From a virus: DNA of 64,000 nucleotides. The stretch spans positions 1-64,000 of the IMG/VR virus record IMGVR_UViG_3300050821_018287, one strand, 5' to 3'. The notes under the pieces are model-generated. The model did not search any database and had not been told where the DNA came from. It worked only from the letters and a program-made list of their open reading frames with translations. Position numbers and translations under genes: made by a program. Positions 32,724 to 40,825 of the stretch are shown piece by piece (within the stretch, counting starts at the first letter, position 1; each line of letters starts with the position of its first letter).

Positions 32724-33611
32724 CTAGGTCGGAACGGTCATCCCGCGCCTGCGGATTTCCGCTGCGAACTCAGGTCCCGACAGCTTCTTCACGTCAAGGC
32801 CGTTGCCCTTCCCGCCTCCGGCAATTTCCCCGGGCTTCGGAGGAGTCTGCTCTCCCCCCTTCGTCCCGGTTGTGGCGGGCTTCGTCACCTTTGGCGCTTC
32901 ACCGAACAGGTACGGGCGATCCGTCTTGAGCTGTTCGAGCCACTTCGACTCGTCGAACCCCTTCAGATCCTCCTCCGACTTCCCCTTCAACTCCGTGCGC
33001 AGGAGGAAGACGGCCACCGGAACATCCTTGACACCGGCCTTGTAGCAGGCGTCGCGGATGGCCATTTCGGTCTCCGTACCTTCCTTCTCCCGCTCGGCCC
33101 GCTTCCGGGCTTCGGCCTCTTGTCGGGCCTTTCGAGCGAGTCCCTGACGCTCCTTGTCCCACTCCGCGCGGTCCCGCTGGTAGCGGGCCCAGGCCCGCCG
33201 GTCGTTCCGGCCTCCTGGGGGTGGCTTCGGCTCGCCGTTGGAGGTGGTGGTCTCCCGGGTCTCCCGGGTCTCCCGCCGCTCTCCGCCCTTCGGGGACGGA
33301 GCGGACAGCTTGGCCAGGACATCATCGAAGGACTGGAAGCCGGCCTTCTTGATCTTCTCCTGGAACTCCGCGAGCGCTTCCTTGCGTCCGCGGTCCTTGC
33401 TGTCGTCCAACCGCTTCTTCAGCGCCTTCGATGGGATGACGACGTTTTTCCCGTCGCCCACCACCGTATCGCCACCGGCTCCGGCAGCCTTCGCCGCCGC
33501 TGCCTTGTCTGCCGCTTCCTTCGCCGCCGCTTCGGCCGCTGCTGCTGCCGCTGCATCGGGTGGGGGAGGTGTACCTGCTCCTGGTCCTGCTCCGTCTTTC
33601 GCGTCCGGCAT
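32724..33611 (-). CDS. Scaffolding protein
   Basis: The 295-residue, highly charged, low-complexity helical protein precedes the capsid gene, as scaffolds do. It has an Ala/Pro-rich start, a Lys/Glu-rich coiled region (ARKARQEAEARKRAEREKEG), a compact middle (AIRDACYKAGVKDVPVAVFL) and a conserved-looking C-terminal helix (LSGPEFAAEIRRRGMTV) that may bind the coat protein. No protease domain is seen in it or next to it. Confidence 0.75.
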   Translation of the reverse strand: MPDAKDGAGPGAGTPPPPDAAAAAAAEAAAKEAADKAAAAKAAGAGGDTVVGDGKNVVIPSKALKKRLDDSKDRGRKEALAEFQEKIKKAGFQSFDDVLAKLSAPSPKGGERRETRETRETTTSNGEPKPPPGGRNDRRAWARYQRDRAEWDKERQGLARKARQEAEARKRAEREKEGTETEMAIRDACYKAGVKDVPVAVFLLRTELKGKSEEDLKGFDESKWLEQLKTDRPYLFGEAPKVTKPATTGTKGGEQTPPKPGEIAGGGKGNGLDVKKLSGPEFAAEIRRRGMTVPT

Positions 33612-33792
33612 CGCTTCCTCGTGGAAGCCCTCTGGGTTTACTCCGTCCGGTCATTCCGGCTGTTTACCGCCGCCGTCCGCGTGGACGACAGAGACAACTT
33701 GCCGGGCTGGCGAATGGCGATAGTCCCAGACGCTTTTGGCTATTCGCCGGAGGGCGCTCTGTCCCCCCGGGTACGTTGAACTGCCGCTCCTT
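33612..33792. other. Intergenic gap without a gene
   Basis: No convincing frame was found in these 181 bases. An imperfect hairpin (GGCGA-A-TAG paired with CTATCGCC on the leftward strand) lies past the stop at 33793 and GAGGAAGC is the binding site for the scaffold ATG. No clear promoter was seen. Confidence 0.4.
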
Positions 33793-34278
33793 CTAGAACT
33801 CGGCCTGAACCGAGGTCATGTTGACCGCGGGACGGGGGATGTACTCGATGACGAAGCCGGTGACGGCCGCCTCGAAGGTGAGGGTGGTGCCGTCGTCTGA
33901 CAACACCGCCACGCCCGGGCCACCCGCGTCGCCCGCCAGCGGGGTTCCGCCGGAGTCCACCACGATGCGCGAGCCCGCGAAGGCGGCGCCCGCGGTGACG
34001 CGGAGGGAGGTGACCGAGAGGATTGCCGGGAGGAAGGTGGCCGGGGGCTCGACGTTGGTGTTGACGCCGGGGGTGGCAAAGGCGGCGGCGGCGATGGCCG
34101 CGGCGTTGTTCCCGAACACCTGCTGCGCCGCCGCCGAGGTCAGGCCCGAGAAGGTCTGCTTCTGGGGGGTGAGGTGCGTCCCGAGCTTCACCTGCCGCAG
34201 GAGGTCCGGCACGAGGTTCGGATCGGCGTTGTCGAGGAGGTTCTGCGGGGTCTCGGTGATGGTGCGGGTGGAAGCCAT
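33793..34278 (-). CDS. Putative capsid decoration or head protein
   Basis: The 161-residue product has an N-terminal helical region (TPQNLLDNADPNLVPDLLRQ) and a beta-rich second half (LPAILSVTSLRVTAGAAF, VAVLSDDGTTLTF, TGFVIEYIPRPAV). Together with the gene at 34308 it sits upstream of scaffold, a usual place for cement or decoration proteins. Confidence 0.55.
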   Translation of the reverse strand: MASTRTITETPQNLLDNADPNLVPDLLRQVKLGTHLTPQKQTFSGLTSAAAQQVFGNNAAAIAAAAFATPGVNTNVEPPATFLPAILSVTSLRVTAGAAFAGSRIVVDSGGTPLAGDAGGPGVAVLSDDGTTLTFEAAVTGFVIEYIPRPAVNMTSVQAEF

Positions 34279-34307
34279 TGCGTCGTTGCTCCTTGTGAAG
34301 GCGGGAC

Positions 34308-34706
34308 CTACGCGGTCTGCCCGAGGAATACATCAACTGTGGTCACTTGACCAGCGAGTCGAGTGAGGCTCAGCGCCGTGTAGGGCACCGTGTGGGAAAT
34401 GAGGGCCAGGAATCCGTCCACAGGAATCACCTGAGAAGTGCCGTCCGCGCTCGTCAGCACCGCGTCGATCTTTAGGGAGGGCGACTTGATGATGATGATG
34501 TTGGCACCGCCGGGGGTCACCGTCCCCACCGCGCCGAAGGGAACCGCCTGCGGGCTGTCCGCGTTGAGCTGGAGCCCGGAGACGAGCTGTTTGGCGAGGA
34601 GTTGGTACTCCTCGTCGATCGGCGCGACGAGATCCGCGATCGTGGAAGGCGCGCCGACGTTGGGCGTCGTCGTGTAGCTTCCGGTGAGCGCGAAGTTGTC
34701 GGCCAT
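34308..34706 (-). CDS. Beta-rich head-region protein
   Basis: The 132-residue product is strand-rich (ANIIIIKSPSLKIDAVLTSADG, TTVDVFLGQ). There is no Shine-Dalgarno before its ATG; instead a perfect 10-bp hairpin ends 9 nt upstream (34716-34750). Its neighbours suggest a head accessory protein. No family was recognised. Confidence 0.6.
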   Translation of the reverse strand: MADNFALTGSYTTTPNVGAPSTIADLVAPIDEEYQLLAKQLVSGLQLNADSPQAVPFGAVGTVTPGGANIIIIKSPSLKIDAVLTSADGTSQVIPVDGFLALISHTVPYTALSLTRLAGQVTTVDVFLGQTA

Positions 34707-34715
34707 GAAAGGAGT

Positions 34716-34750
34716 GGTCGGGCCGTCTCGAAAGAGCTACCGGCCCGACC
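34716..34750 (-). promoter_or_regulatory. Perfect 10-bp hairpin just upstream of the gene at 34706
   Basis: GGTCGGGCCG and CGGCCCGACC form an uninterrupted 10-bp stem with a 15-nt loop. No T-run follows on the leftward transcript. Since the next gene lacks an SD, the hairpin may influence its translation, or be a terminator of the small genes before it. Confidence 0.5.
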
Positions 34751-34763
34751 GGGGCGTGATGGT

Positions 34764-34961
34764 TTACCGCCCGCTGGGCGTCATCGGCCCGACGGTGAAG
34801 GGGGAGGGATCCGTGCCCTTCGGCATCTGGCTCTCCTGGAGGAGATCCTTCTGCGGCACCTTCGCCACGACATCCTCGTACTTCCCGTGCTTCTTGTCGT
34901 AGGTCTCCGCCGCGTTGGGCGTCTCGCCTTGCAGGAGATCTTGGTTGGGGGTGTCGCTCAT
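34764..34961 (-). CDS. Small 'YDxKHGKY' protein 1
   Basis: The 65-residue hydrophilic product contains TPNAAETYDKKHGKYED followed by VVAKVPQKDLLQ. The next upstream gene encodes AHEAYDSKHGKYDGSKVM, and the one at 35164 a weaker AQHYDESEALAAKG. These are tandem duplicates, probably intrinsically disordered. They may be minor head or DNA-binding proteins; unknown. Confidence 0.6.
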   Translation of the reverse strand: MSDTPNQDLLQGETPNAAETYDKKHGKYEDVVAKVPQKDLLQESQMPKGTDPSPFTVGPMTPSGR

Positions 34962-34986
34962 CTTCCTTCTCCGGGGTGGATGCGGG

Positions 34987-35151
34987 CTACTTCCCGCCCT
35001 TCATGCTCAACGGCTGGTGGGTCTCGGCGCTCTGCTTGACGGCCTTCGCCTTCGCGGTCATCACCTTCGAGCCGTCGTACTTCCCGTGCTTCGAGTCGTA
35101 CGCCTCGTGAGCCTTCGGGAGATCTCCGCTGACCAGATCCTCATTGCACAT
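34987..35151 (-). CDS. Small 'YDxKHGKY' protein 2 (54 aa)
   Basis: The ATG at 35151 to TAG at 34987 gives 54 codons. The product shares with its downstream neighbour the pattern EDLVSGDLPKAHEAYDSKHG, aligned to QDLLQGETPNAAETYDKKHG, then a Lys/Ala-rich tail. The shared motif supports both genes. Function unknown. Confidence 0.6.
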   Translation of the reverse strand: MCNEDLVSGDLPKAHEAYDSKHGKYDGSKVMTAKAKAVKQSAETHQPLSMKGGK

Positions 35152-35163
35152 GGTTCGCTCTCC

Positions 35164-35442
35164 CTACTTCACGGTGAACGGGGTGTCCAGGCCCCCGGTG
35201 GTGGGCTTCACGACGTTGCCCTTGGCAGCCAGCGCCTCGGACTCGTCGTAGTGTTGGGCGGTGACGCCGGGGAGATCCGTCCCCGCGACCGGCGAGCCGA
35301 TCTGCGGGTCGATCGTCATCTGCGGTCCGGCGTTGAACATCTTGGAATCGGTGCCCTTCTCCAGGGCGCGCATCCGCGGAGAGCGCGGCGTGCTCACCGA
35401 GCCCGCGATGCCCTTGCCTGCAAACGGCCTCTCGCTCGCCAT
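35164..35442 (-). CDS. Small hydrophilic protein, related to YDxKHGKY pair
   Basis: The 92-residue Gly/Pro/Lys-rich product is probably unstructured in its first half. The later segment TAQHYDESEALAAKGNVV resembles the motif of the two following genes and the end (LDTPFTVK) resembles SPFTVGPM in the protein at 34764. It is part of the same small gene group. Confidence 0.55.
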   Translation of the reverse strand: MASERPFAGKGIAGSVSTPRSPRMRALEKGTDSKMFNAGPQMTIDPQIGSPVAGTDLPGVTAQHYDESEALAAKGNVVKPTTGGLDTPFTVK

Positions 35443-35453
35443 CGTCGTCTCCT

Positions 35454-35837
35454 TTACTTCTTCACCGGCCGGGAGCCCAGAACGAAGGGCGCTGCCGGCG
35501 ACTCGACTGAGTGCCGAGAGGGGAAATCGCGTTGGTAGTCCGCGCCCGCGAAGCCCAGGTCACCCTTCGCCCGGCGCTCGGTGTGCTCCCGGGGGACACC
35601 CTCGAAACCCAGCGCGTCGTTCGCGAAGGCGTGCTTGGCGCCGTCCCGAGTCTCCCAGTTCAACGGGCGCTCCGCCGGCCACTGCTGCTCCTGGAACGGC
35701 TCGTACCCGTACTCGTTCACCATCTTCGGCTCCTTGAAGACGGAGATGGGGCGCTCCTGCGGCGCGCGCTGCTCGTCCGGCACCATCACATGGAGCTTCT
35801 CGGGTGCTGGGGCCTTGGGGAGAGCCATGCGCGCCAT
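35454..35837 (-). CDS. Hypothetical protein of head region
   Basis: The 127-residue product (or 124 from a second ATG at 35828) is charged and Pro-rich with aromatic patches (NEYGYEPFQEQQWPAERPLNWE). It has no recognised domain, lies in a run of small uncharacterised genes, and ends with SPAAPFVLGSRPVKK. Confidence 0.55.
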   Translation of the reverse strand: MARMALPKAPAPEKLHVMVPDEQRAPQERPISVFKEPKMVNEYGYEPFQEQQWPAERPLNWETRDGAKHAFANDALGFEGVPREHTERRAKGDLGFAGADYQRDFPSRHSVESPAAPFVLGSRPVKK

Positions 35838-35868
35838 CGTACACGCCGCGCCGCGGCGTACGCAAGAG

Positions 35869-36303
35869 CTACTCCTCTGCCGCGCTGCGCTGGCGCTTCG
35901 CTGCCGCGGCGGCGCGCTGGGGCGTGGCGATCTTCCCGTCCACTATGGCTTGGTAAATGGAGGTAATCAGCGCGTCACGCCGATCGTCCCCCTCTTTGAT
36001 GTTGCTGAGCGCCAACTCGTGCTCCTTCTCGTGGACAGCGATCTCCTCCTGGACGTCCTTGTGGAGCTGAGCGACGGCCTTGTTCGAGGAGGTGACGGTC
36101 CACCCGGCGATCCCCACGCCGATCATCAGCGCCACTCCGAGCGTCCCACCGAGGATGGTGAGGAGGCGCCCGTAGCTGACGAAGTGCTGGTCCAGCTTTT
36201 CGAGCCGCTTCAGGACATCGCGCACCGCAACGCGGACACGGGGATCCGTGTTCTGCTCCACGAGGTCCCGAGTGGGGTGCTCCTCGGAAGAGTCGATCGC
36301 CAT
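35869..36303 (-). CDS. Single-span membrane protein with coiled-coil
   Basis: The 144-residue product has a charged N-terminus, one transmembrane segment at about 47-69 (LLTILGGTLGVALMIGVGIAGW) and a long helical C-terminal part (HKDVQEEIAVHEKEHELAL). The plan fits an i-spanin-like or holin-accessory protein, but it is far from the lysis-like cluster. Confidence 0.6.
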   Translation of the reverse strand: MAIDSSEEHPTRDLVEQNTDPRVRVAVRDVLKRLEKLDQHFVSYGRLLTILGGTLGVALMIGVGIAGWTVTSSNKAVAQLHKDVQEEIAVHEKEHELALSNIKEGDDRRDALITSIYQAIVDGKIATPQRAAAAAKRQRSAAEE

Positions 36304-36327
36304 GCCCCTACCTCCGGATGCGCGTGC

Positions 36328-36858
36328 TCAGTCGTCGTCGCCTTCATCTCCGCCGTCGCCGCCGCCCTCACCACCGTCACCACCCTTACCGCCGCCTTTG
36401 AACTTTCCGCCGAGCTGCTTGTAGGCGTAAGCCACCACCGCCACCGGATCATCCAGCTCGTCCCACTTCGGCTCGACGGCATTCTTGGCCTTGTGCCACT
36501 TGCCCTCGTCCTGCACGAAGTCGGGGGGCTCGTCGCCGTCCCCGTCGTAGTCCTGGAGGTGGTGCTCGATCTCCTTGTCCGCGGCGTTCTCCGCGTCCTC
36601 GGTGGCCTGGTCGAGATCTACGTGATGCTCGCCTCCATCGTCACCACCATCGTCTCCCCCGTGGGGCTTGCCTTTGCCCTTTCCTCCATCACCGTCTCCC
36701 TTGCCCCCGCCGTGCTTACCCCCGTGGCCGCCCTCACCCTCATCCCCGTCATCTCCCCCGTCGCCATCGTCACCACCGTCGTGGTCCTCGTCGCGCTCAT
36801 CCTCGTCGTCCTTGTCGTGGTCGGCGAAAGCCTTCAGCTTCTTCGGATGGATGGCCAT
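36328..36858 (-). CDS. Extremely acidic Asp/Gly/His-rich low-complexity protein
   Basis: The 176-residue product has long stretches of Asp, Gly, His and Lys (for example DEDHDGGDDGDGGDDGDE), a short folded-looking middle (VEPKWDELDDPVAVVAYAYKQLGG) and another Gly/Asp tail. Composition suggests metal or cation binding, or DNA mimicry. The opposite strand is also open over a long distance because of the same codon bias, but has no SD and is taken as a shadow. Confidence 0.6.
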   Translation of the reverse strand: MAIHPKKLKAFADHDKDDEDERDEDHDGGDDGDGGDDGDEGEGGHGGKHGGGKGDGDGGKGKGKPHGGDDGGDDGGEHHVDLDQATEDAENAADKEIEHHLQDYDGDGDEPPDFVQDEGKWHKAKNAVEPKWDELDDPVAVVAYAYKQLGGKFKGGGKGGDGGEGGGDGGDEGDDD

Positions 36859-36906
36859 TTCGGGGGAGTCCTTTCGCGGGCAACGTACAGGCGCGCGGAA
36901 TCTGCG

Positions 36907-37326
36907 TCAATCTTCCAGCTCGTAGCGGCGATTCGCCTTCGACCAGATCTCCACGGCCGCGCGACAAGACGGATCCTTCAGCACCTTCGCCGCGTCCAGC
37001 TCGACGCTCGGGTTGTACGCCTTGAAGTCGTCGCCGTGCCCGATGCGGATGTGGCACTCCAGCGGACCCATGCAAAGCGTGATGAGGTTCCTCGGGTCCA
37101 GCTCCAGCGCCGGGTCCAGATGGAACGGCTTCATGTGGTGGACGTTCAGCCGCGCGGATCCGCCGCACGCCGCGCACGTGGGGTGCAACGCGCGAAAGGC
37201 GTGCTCGACGCCCGGCCACTTCGAGGAACGCGGGGGCTCCCCCGTCAGCTTCTGGGCGAGCTTCGAGCCGCGCTTTGCTTGCTCACGAAGGGTGGAATGC
37301 GCAACGCGGAGGAGGTGGGAAAGCAT
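36907..37326 (-). CDS. HNH endonuclease
   Basis: The 139-residue protein contains a zinc-type HNH core: HPTCAACGGSARLNVHHMKP (Cys pair and His-His), DPRNLITLCMGPLECH (Asn and second Cys/His pair) and HGDD. HNH genes near terminase and portal often take part in packaging; this one is within the head cluster. Homing is the alternative. Confidence 0.75.
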   Translation of the reverse strand: MLSHLLRVAHSTLREQAKRGSKLAQKLTGEPPRSSKWPGVEHAFRALHPTCAACGGSARLNVHHMKPFHLDPALELDPRNLITLCMGPLECHIRIGHGDDFKAYNPSVELDAAKVLKDPSCRAAVEIWSKANRRYELED

Positions 37327-37339
37327 CGTCCGAATCCTA

Positions 37340-37990
37340 TCACAGCCCCGGGCATTCGTGCCCGATGCGATCTTGGAGACCTACCAGCGCCGGGTGGAAG
37401 TGGTGCTTCAGGGCTTCGTTGAACGCGCGAGCGCACCCCCACCCGTTCCGTCGACGCCACTTGAAGATCTCGTAGCCGGTCCGATCCTGCCCGTGGGAGC
37501 AATGAATTCCCACCCCCATCGAGCGGTAGAGGCTGATCAGCTCCTGAATCCGCTCGTCTTGAGCGGAGGACGGGCCCTGGACGTCCTGCTGCACGTCCTG
37601 AACGATGTTGGTCCCGTCGAAGGGTGGGATGGGGAGCTTGATGAGGGAGATCCCCGCCTCCACCGCCAGCTCGTCGCTCCCCTCGTCGTCGGAGTTGAGC
37701 TTGACGATGACGTGGACGTTGTAGTTGTCGTGGAGGTACTTCCACGGCTCCAGGCCCGCCTTCGGATCCGGCTGACCGAAGCGGACCACCGCCGGCTTCC
37801 CCGCGTCGCCCCACTCCACGACGTCGAGGTTGGGAACGCCGTGCACGTAGCGCATCGGGGAGCACGCGCCCAGAACCATCGCCAGTACCGCCACCCACCC
37901 CGTCAACCAGCGCGGGTGGAGATTGAACTCCGAGAAGATGCGCGCGTTTTCCAGCATGCTCAGCCCCAGTCGTCGATCCTTCGCCGTCAT
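37340..37990 (-). CDS. Lipoprotein tyrosine/dual-specificity phosphatase
   Basis: The 216-residue product has a lipoprotein signal (GWVAVLAMVLGAC, Cys43) and then a phosphatase domain with the P-loop VGIHCSHGQDRTGYE (Cys164, Arg170), the exact H-C-x5-R-T/S form, preceded by LPIPPFDGTN. PTP activity on the periplasmic or outer-membrane side would be unusual for a phage. The ATG at 37990 overlaps the Pth2-like gene stop. Substrate unknown. Confidence 0.75.
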   Translation of the reverse strand: MTAKDRRLGLSMLENARIFSEFNLHPRWLTGWVAVLAMVLGACSPMRYVHGVPNLDVVEWGDAGKPAVVRFGQPDPKAGLEPWKYLHDNYNVHVIVKLNSDDEGSDELAVEAGISLIKLPIPPFDGTNIVQDVQQDVQGPSSAQDERIQELISLYRSMGVGIHCSHGQDRTGYEIFKWRRRNGWGCARAFNEALKHHFHPALVGLQDRIGHECPGL

Positions 37991-38400
37991 CGCAAAGCCT
38001 CCAGGATGAACTTGAACCGCTCGGTGTCGTTGGGGAGGTTCTGGAGCCACTGGCGCACCGCCTCCGCGGACATCGGCGCCTTCTTCCACAGAGTCAGCTC
38101 GCAGTAGTTGGAGAGCTGCTCCAACGACGCCCGCGCCGGCTCTCCTGCCACCGCCACACCGATCGACGTGAGCGAGCCGGCCATCTGCCCGTCCGTCTCG
38201 ACGATCGCCTTGTACGCGTAGCCGAGCGTGTCGAGGCCGGCCTTGAACTTCAGCATCCGCTCCTTCGTGCCGACGAGGATGGTCGCGCGCTCGTCCTCGG
38301 TGGGACGCACAAAGGGTGCCTCTCGCGCCGCGTGGGCGAGCTGGGCCAAGAGCTGACCCCCGTTCAACTTGTCCCGGAGCACCGCAAAGAAAAACGTCAC
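37987..38400 (-). CDS. Peptidyl-tRNA hydrolase 2 (PTH2)-like protein
   Basis: The GTG at 38400 overlaps the upstream stop (GTGA), giving 137 residues. The order of elements follows the PTH2 fold: early strand and KLNGGQLLAQLAHAAREA (basic residue, Gln, AHAA helix), ATILVGTKERMLKFKAGLDT, then AIVETDGQMAGSLTSIGVAVAG (the 'D-G-x-T ... T-x-x-G-I' strand pair). PTH2 releases peptides from tRNA. The match is by pattern only; an unrelated role of the fold is possible. Confidence 0.5.
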   Translation of the reverse strand: MTFFFAVLRDKLNGGQLLAQLAHAAREAPFVRPTEDERATILVGTKERMLKFKAGLDTLGYAYKAIVETDGQMAGSLTSIGVAVAGEPARASLEQLSNYCELTLWKKAPMSAEAVRQWLQNLPNDTERFKFILEALR

Positions 38401-39488
38401 AGGTCCACCTGCCTCCCCCCGCGCATCTCCCAGGCGGGAACTCCCCACCCCGGGCGCCAAGGCGCGAGAATGGCCCTATCATTGGGCCGGTTCGGGGGAA
38501 AAAGCCACTGCTTCCCCCACATCTTCGTGTCCACGTCCGGATCCCTCGGCATCGTGAACGAGACGCCCGCCGGGACCGCCTGACCGTGCATGGCGATGGA
38601 GTCGGCCCCCACCCGGTCGTCGAGCGGAGCGTAGGTGGCGTCGTCCACGTGCTCGCTCCAGCGCGTACGCAAGTCCTCCAGCTCCTTCGCCGCCTCCACG
38701 AAACTGTCGTGATGCGATGCGTTGAAGGCCCAGGCCGTTTCCGTCCTGACGATGCGCTCCCCTTGCCACCACTCCGCCGCGGCCACCTCGGGGATCCGCG
38801 CGATGGCCTCTTCGGTGGTCTCCCCCGCCACCAGGGAGAGCGTGAGCTGATCGTGCACGTCCTCGAAGAGGCGCGTCCCCCACCGGGCCATCGACTTCCT
38901 GTGCATGTCGTCCAGCTCGGGCCGGCGCTTCTGGACGAGCGTCTGGAGCTTCACGGCCTCGTCGATTCGAAGGGGGACGGCGGCGCCGGTGAAGGTCTTC
39001 TCCAGCTTCCGCAAGTCCTTCGCGAAGGCTTCGATGGCTTCCGTCTGCGCCTCACGGGAGATGTCCCCCAGCTCTCCGGAAAGCTTCCGCGCGAGGAGCA
39101 CCTGGCCCTGTTTGATCTGCGCGAGCGCCACCTGGCGCTGGTAGGCGGTGAACGAATCCTTCATCCCGCTTCGCAGGACGGCGCGCAGCCGCGCCTCCAC
39201 CTCGCGGTACGCCTCGTCGTAGACCTTCTTCATCCGAGCCACCCCGCGGCGGTCCACGAGGCGATCCAACCGCGCGCGGTGCTCGTCCAGGACAGCTTCG
39301 TACGCTTTCGGCGCGTGGCCTTTGGCCGGCTTCAGCGCAGCCGCTGCCAGTTCGACGATCTGCCCGAGCCCGCCGCCCTGCGCGGCGCGGGTCTCGTCGA
39401 TCCACTTCTCAGCCGACTTGCGCGACGGGTGGTGGGAGGTGATCCACCCACCCGCCTTGTTCGCTACGCGCGCTTCGTACTTGTCCAC
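38397..39488 (-). CDS. Mu F-like head morphogenesis protein
   Basis: The 363-residue protein has a long helical N-terminal part and the conserved C-terminal MuF/SPP1 gp7 domain: RIVRTETAWAFNASHHDSF, RWSEHVDDATYAPLDDRVGA, DSIAMHGQAVP and WLFPPNRPNDRAILAPWRP. These minor capsid proteins assist head assembly around the portal and are sometimes ejected with DNA. Confidence 0.8.
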   Translation of the reverse strand: MDKYEARVANKAGGWITSHHPSRKSAEKWIDETRAAQGGGLGQIVELAAAALKPAKGHAPKAYEAVLDEHRARLDRLVDRRGVARMKKVYDEAYREVEARLRAVLRSGMKDSFTAYQRQVALAQIKQGQVLLARKLSGELGDISREAQTEAIEAFAKDLRKLEKTFTGAAVPLRIDEAVKLQTLVQKRRPELDDMHRKSMARWGTRLFEDVHDQLTLSLVAGETTEEAIARIPEVAAAEWWQGERIVRTETAWAFNASHHDSFVEAAKELEDLRTRWSEHVDDATYAPLDDRVGADSIAMHGQAVPAGVSFTMPRDPDVDTKMWGKQWLFPPNRPNDRAILAPWRPGWGVPAWEMRGGRQVDL

Positions 39489-39511
39489 GGCGGGCGACGG
39501 GGCGAGGCCAA

Positions 39512-39970
39512 CTACTCCTCGTCTTCGTCCTCACCCTCGTCGCCGCCCTCCTCGGAGCCTTCCTCCGAGTCTGGTTTGGTTTCCTCTTCCTCGTCACCCT
39601 CGCCGTCGAGGTCGCTGAACGCTTCCCACTCGTCCGGCGGAGTCGCTTCGCCGTCCTTCGGATCGAAGAGGTTGCAGCACCCCTTCTTCTCCGAGACGTA
39701 GGACTGGACCGCGGTGTTGGCGCAGTAGGCGCCCTCGATGAGGAAGCGGCAGTTGCCGCAGGAGAAGCCTTTCCCCTTCGCGCTCTCGATCTCCATGTAC
39801 CCCACGTGGGGCTCCTGGAGCCGGTGCTGCATCGCCTCGCGCGAGAGGTTGTCGGGCATGTCCAGCCCGGCGTCGCCCGCCGAACCTTCACCCTGCTCCG
39901 CGGGAGCGTCGAAGGCTTCCTGGCCCTCGCTCTCCGCGAAGTTTTGCAGCGCCAAAGGATTCAGTCCCAT
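39512..39970 (-). CDS. Cys-cluster protein with acidic tail
   Basis: The 152-residue product contains FSCGNCRFLIEGAYCANTAV followed by KKGCCNLFDPKDG, a cluster of five Cys that could hold an iron-sulfur or zinc site, and a tail of about 45 mainly acidic residues (EGDEEEETKPDSEEGSEEGG). Such proteins are found between portal and head morphogenesis genes in other phages; role unknown. Confidence 0.6.
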   Translation of the reverse strand: MGLNPLALQNFAESEGQEAFDAPAEQGEGSAGDAGLDMPDNLSREAMQHRLQEPHVGYMEIESAKGKGFSCGNCRFLIEGAYCANTAVQSYVSEKKGCCNLFDPKDGEATPPDEWEAFSDLDGEGDEEEETKPDSEEGSEEGGDEGEDEDEE

Positions 39971-39982
39971 GCTGCCTCCGGC

Positions 39983-40825
39983 TTACGGGAAGTTGATGAC
40001 GTCCCAGTCCACGGTCGAGGTGTCCGCGCCGGAGGAGCTGGTGATGATGAAGGAGCCGTTGCCCGAGCCGGGGGTGCGCGACGCAGCCGCGGCCTTCAGG
40101 TTGCCCTGGGTGCCTCCCACCGTGTTGGTGGTGAGGCCGATCACCGCGCCGGCCGCGAGCCACTGGTTGCTGATGGTGATGGACCCCGCGGTCATCGCCG
40201 CCGACGTCCCCTTCACCGCCGCCGGCATGAAGGCCATCGACGTGGTGCCGATCACCATCGCGCCGTTGGTGGTGATGACCCAACGGCTCTTGTTCCAGAG
40301 AGTGCCTTCCGAAACGCGGATCTCGCTGGCACCGTGGATGAAACCGGTGGCCCAGTCGATCGCGCGCTGGAGCTGCCACGGAGTGGAAGCGGAGCCGAGC
40401 GAGAGGACGTTGTAGACGCCGTTGTCCACGCCCGCCGCGCCGACCGCGAGGAGGACACGATCCCCCACCGCCAACGTCACGCCGTCCTGCGCCGCCAGGG
40501 CGCCGTTCGCGTTCGCCGTCAGCAACCCCAGCACCCCCAACAGGCCGTTGTTGGTGTAGGCGGGGAGGGCGGTGGCGATGGCCGCGCGGACGCCGAGCGC
40601 CGTGCTCGCCGCGCCGCCCGCCACCGGGAAGATGACTCCGGGCTCGAAGTCGGGGACCTGGCTCAGCTCCAGGAAAGTCGAGGGCGGGTTGCCCAGGGCC
40701 GCCTGAACGTTCGCGAGCAAGTCCTGGACGATGACGCTGCCACCCGGCTGAAGGGTCGGGTTGGGGCCGTAGATGTCGGGGATGCCAACGGGGAAGCCAG
40801 TGTGGTTGCGGACGAGCACGGCCAT
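39983..40825 (-). CDS. Fibre- or decoration-like virion protein
   Basis: The 280-residue product has a small N-terminal domain and a module (VTLAVGDRVLLAVGAAGVDN, GVYNVLSLGSASTPWQL) that is frequent in phage tail fibres and spikes ('VLLxxQ...NGxY'). Gly/Thr strands follow. Encoded amid head genes, it may be a head fibre or decoration. Confidence 0.55.
   Translation of the reverse strand: MAVLVRNHTGFPVGIPDIYGPNPTLQPGGSVIVQDLLANVQAALGNPPSTFLELSQVPDFEPGVIFPVAGGAASTALGVRAAIATALPAYTNNGLLGVLGLLTANANGALAAQDGVTLAVGDRVLLAVGAAGVDNGVYNVLSLGSASTPWQLQRAIDWATGFIHGASEIRVSEGTLWNKSRWVITTNGAMVIGTTSMAFMPAAVKGTSAAMTAGSITISNQWLAAGAVIGLTTNTVGGTQGNLKAAAASRTPGSGNGSFIITSSSGADTSTVDWDVINFP

Noticed and set aside
31232-33611. 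Capsid maturation protease
   Set aside because: Neither the scaffold nor adjacent genes show serine protease motifs; none could be assigned in the head cluster.
35581-37422. Rightward open frame of 613 codons, hydrophobic in part
   Set aside because: Its Val/Leu-rich stretch is the reverse complement of Asp/Gly codons in the acidic gene at 36328; four leftward genes occupy the interval.
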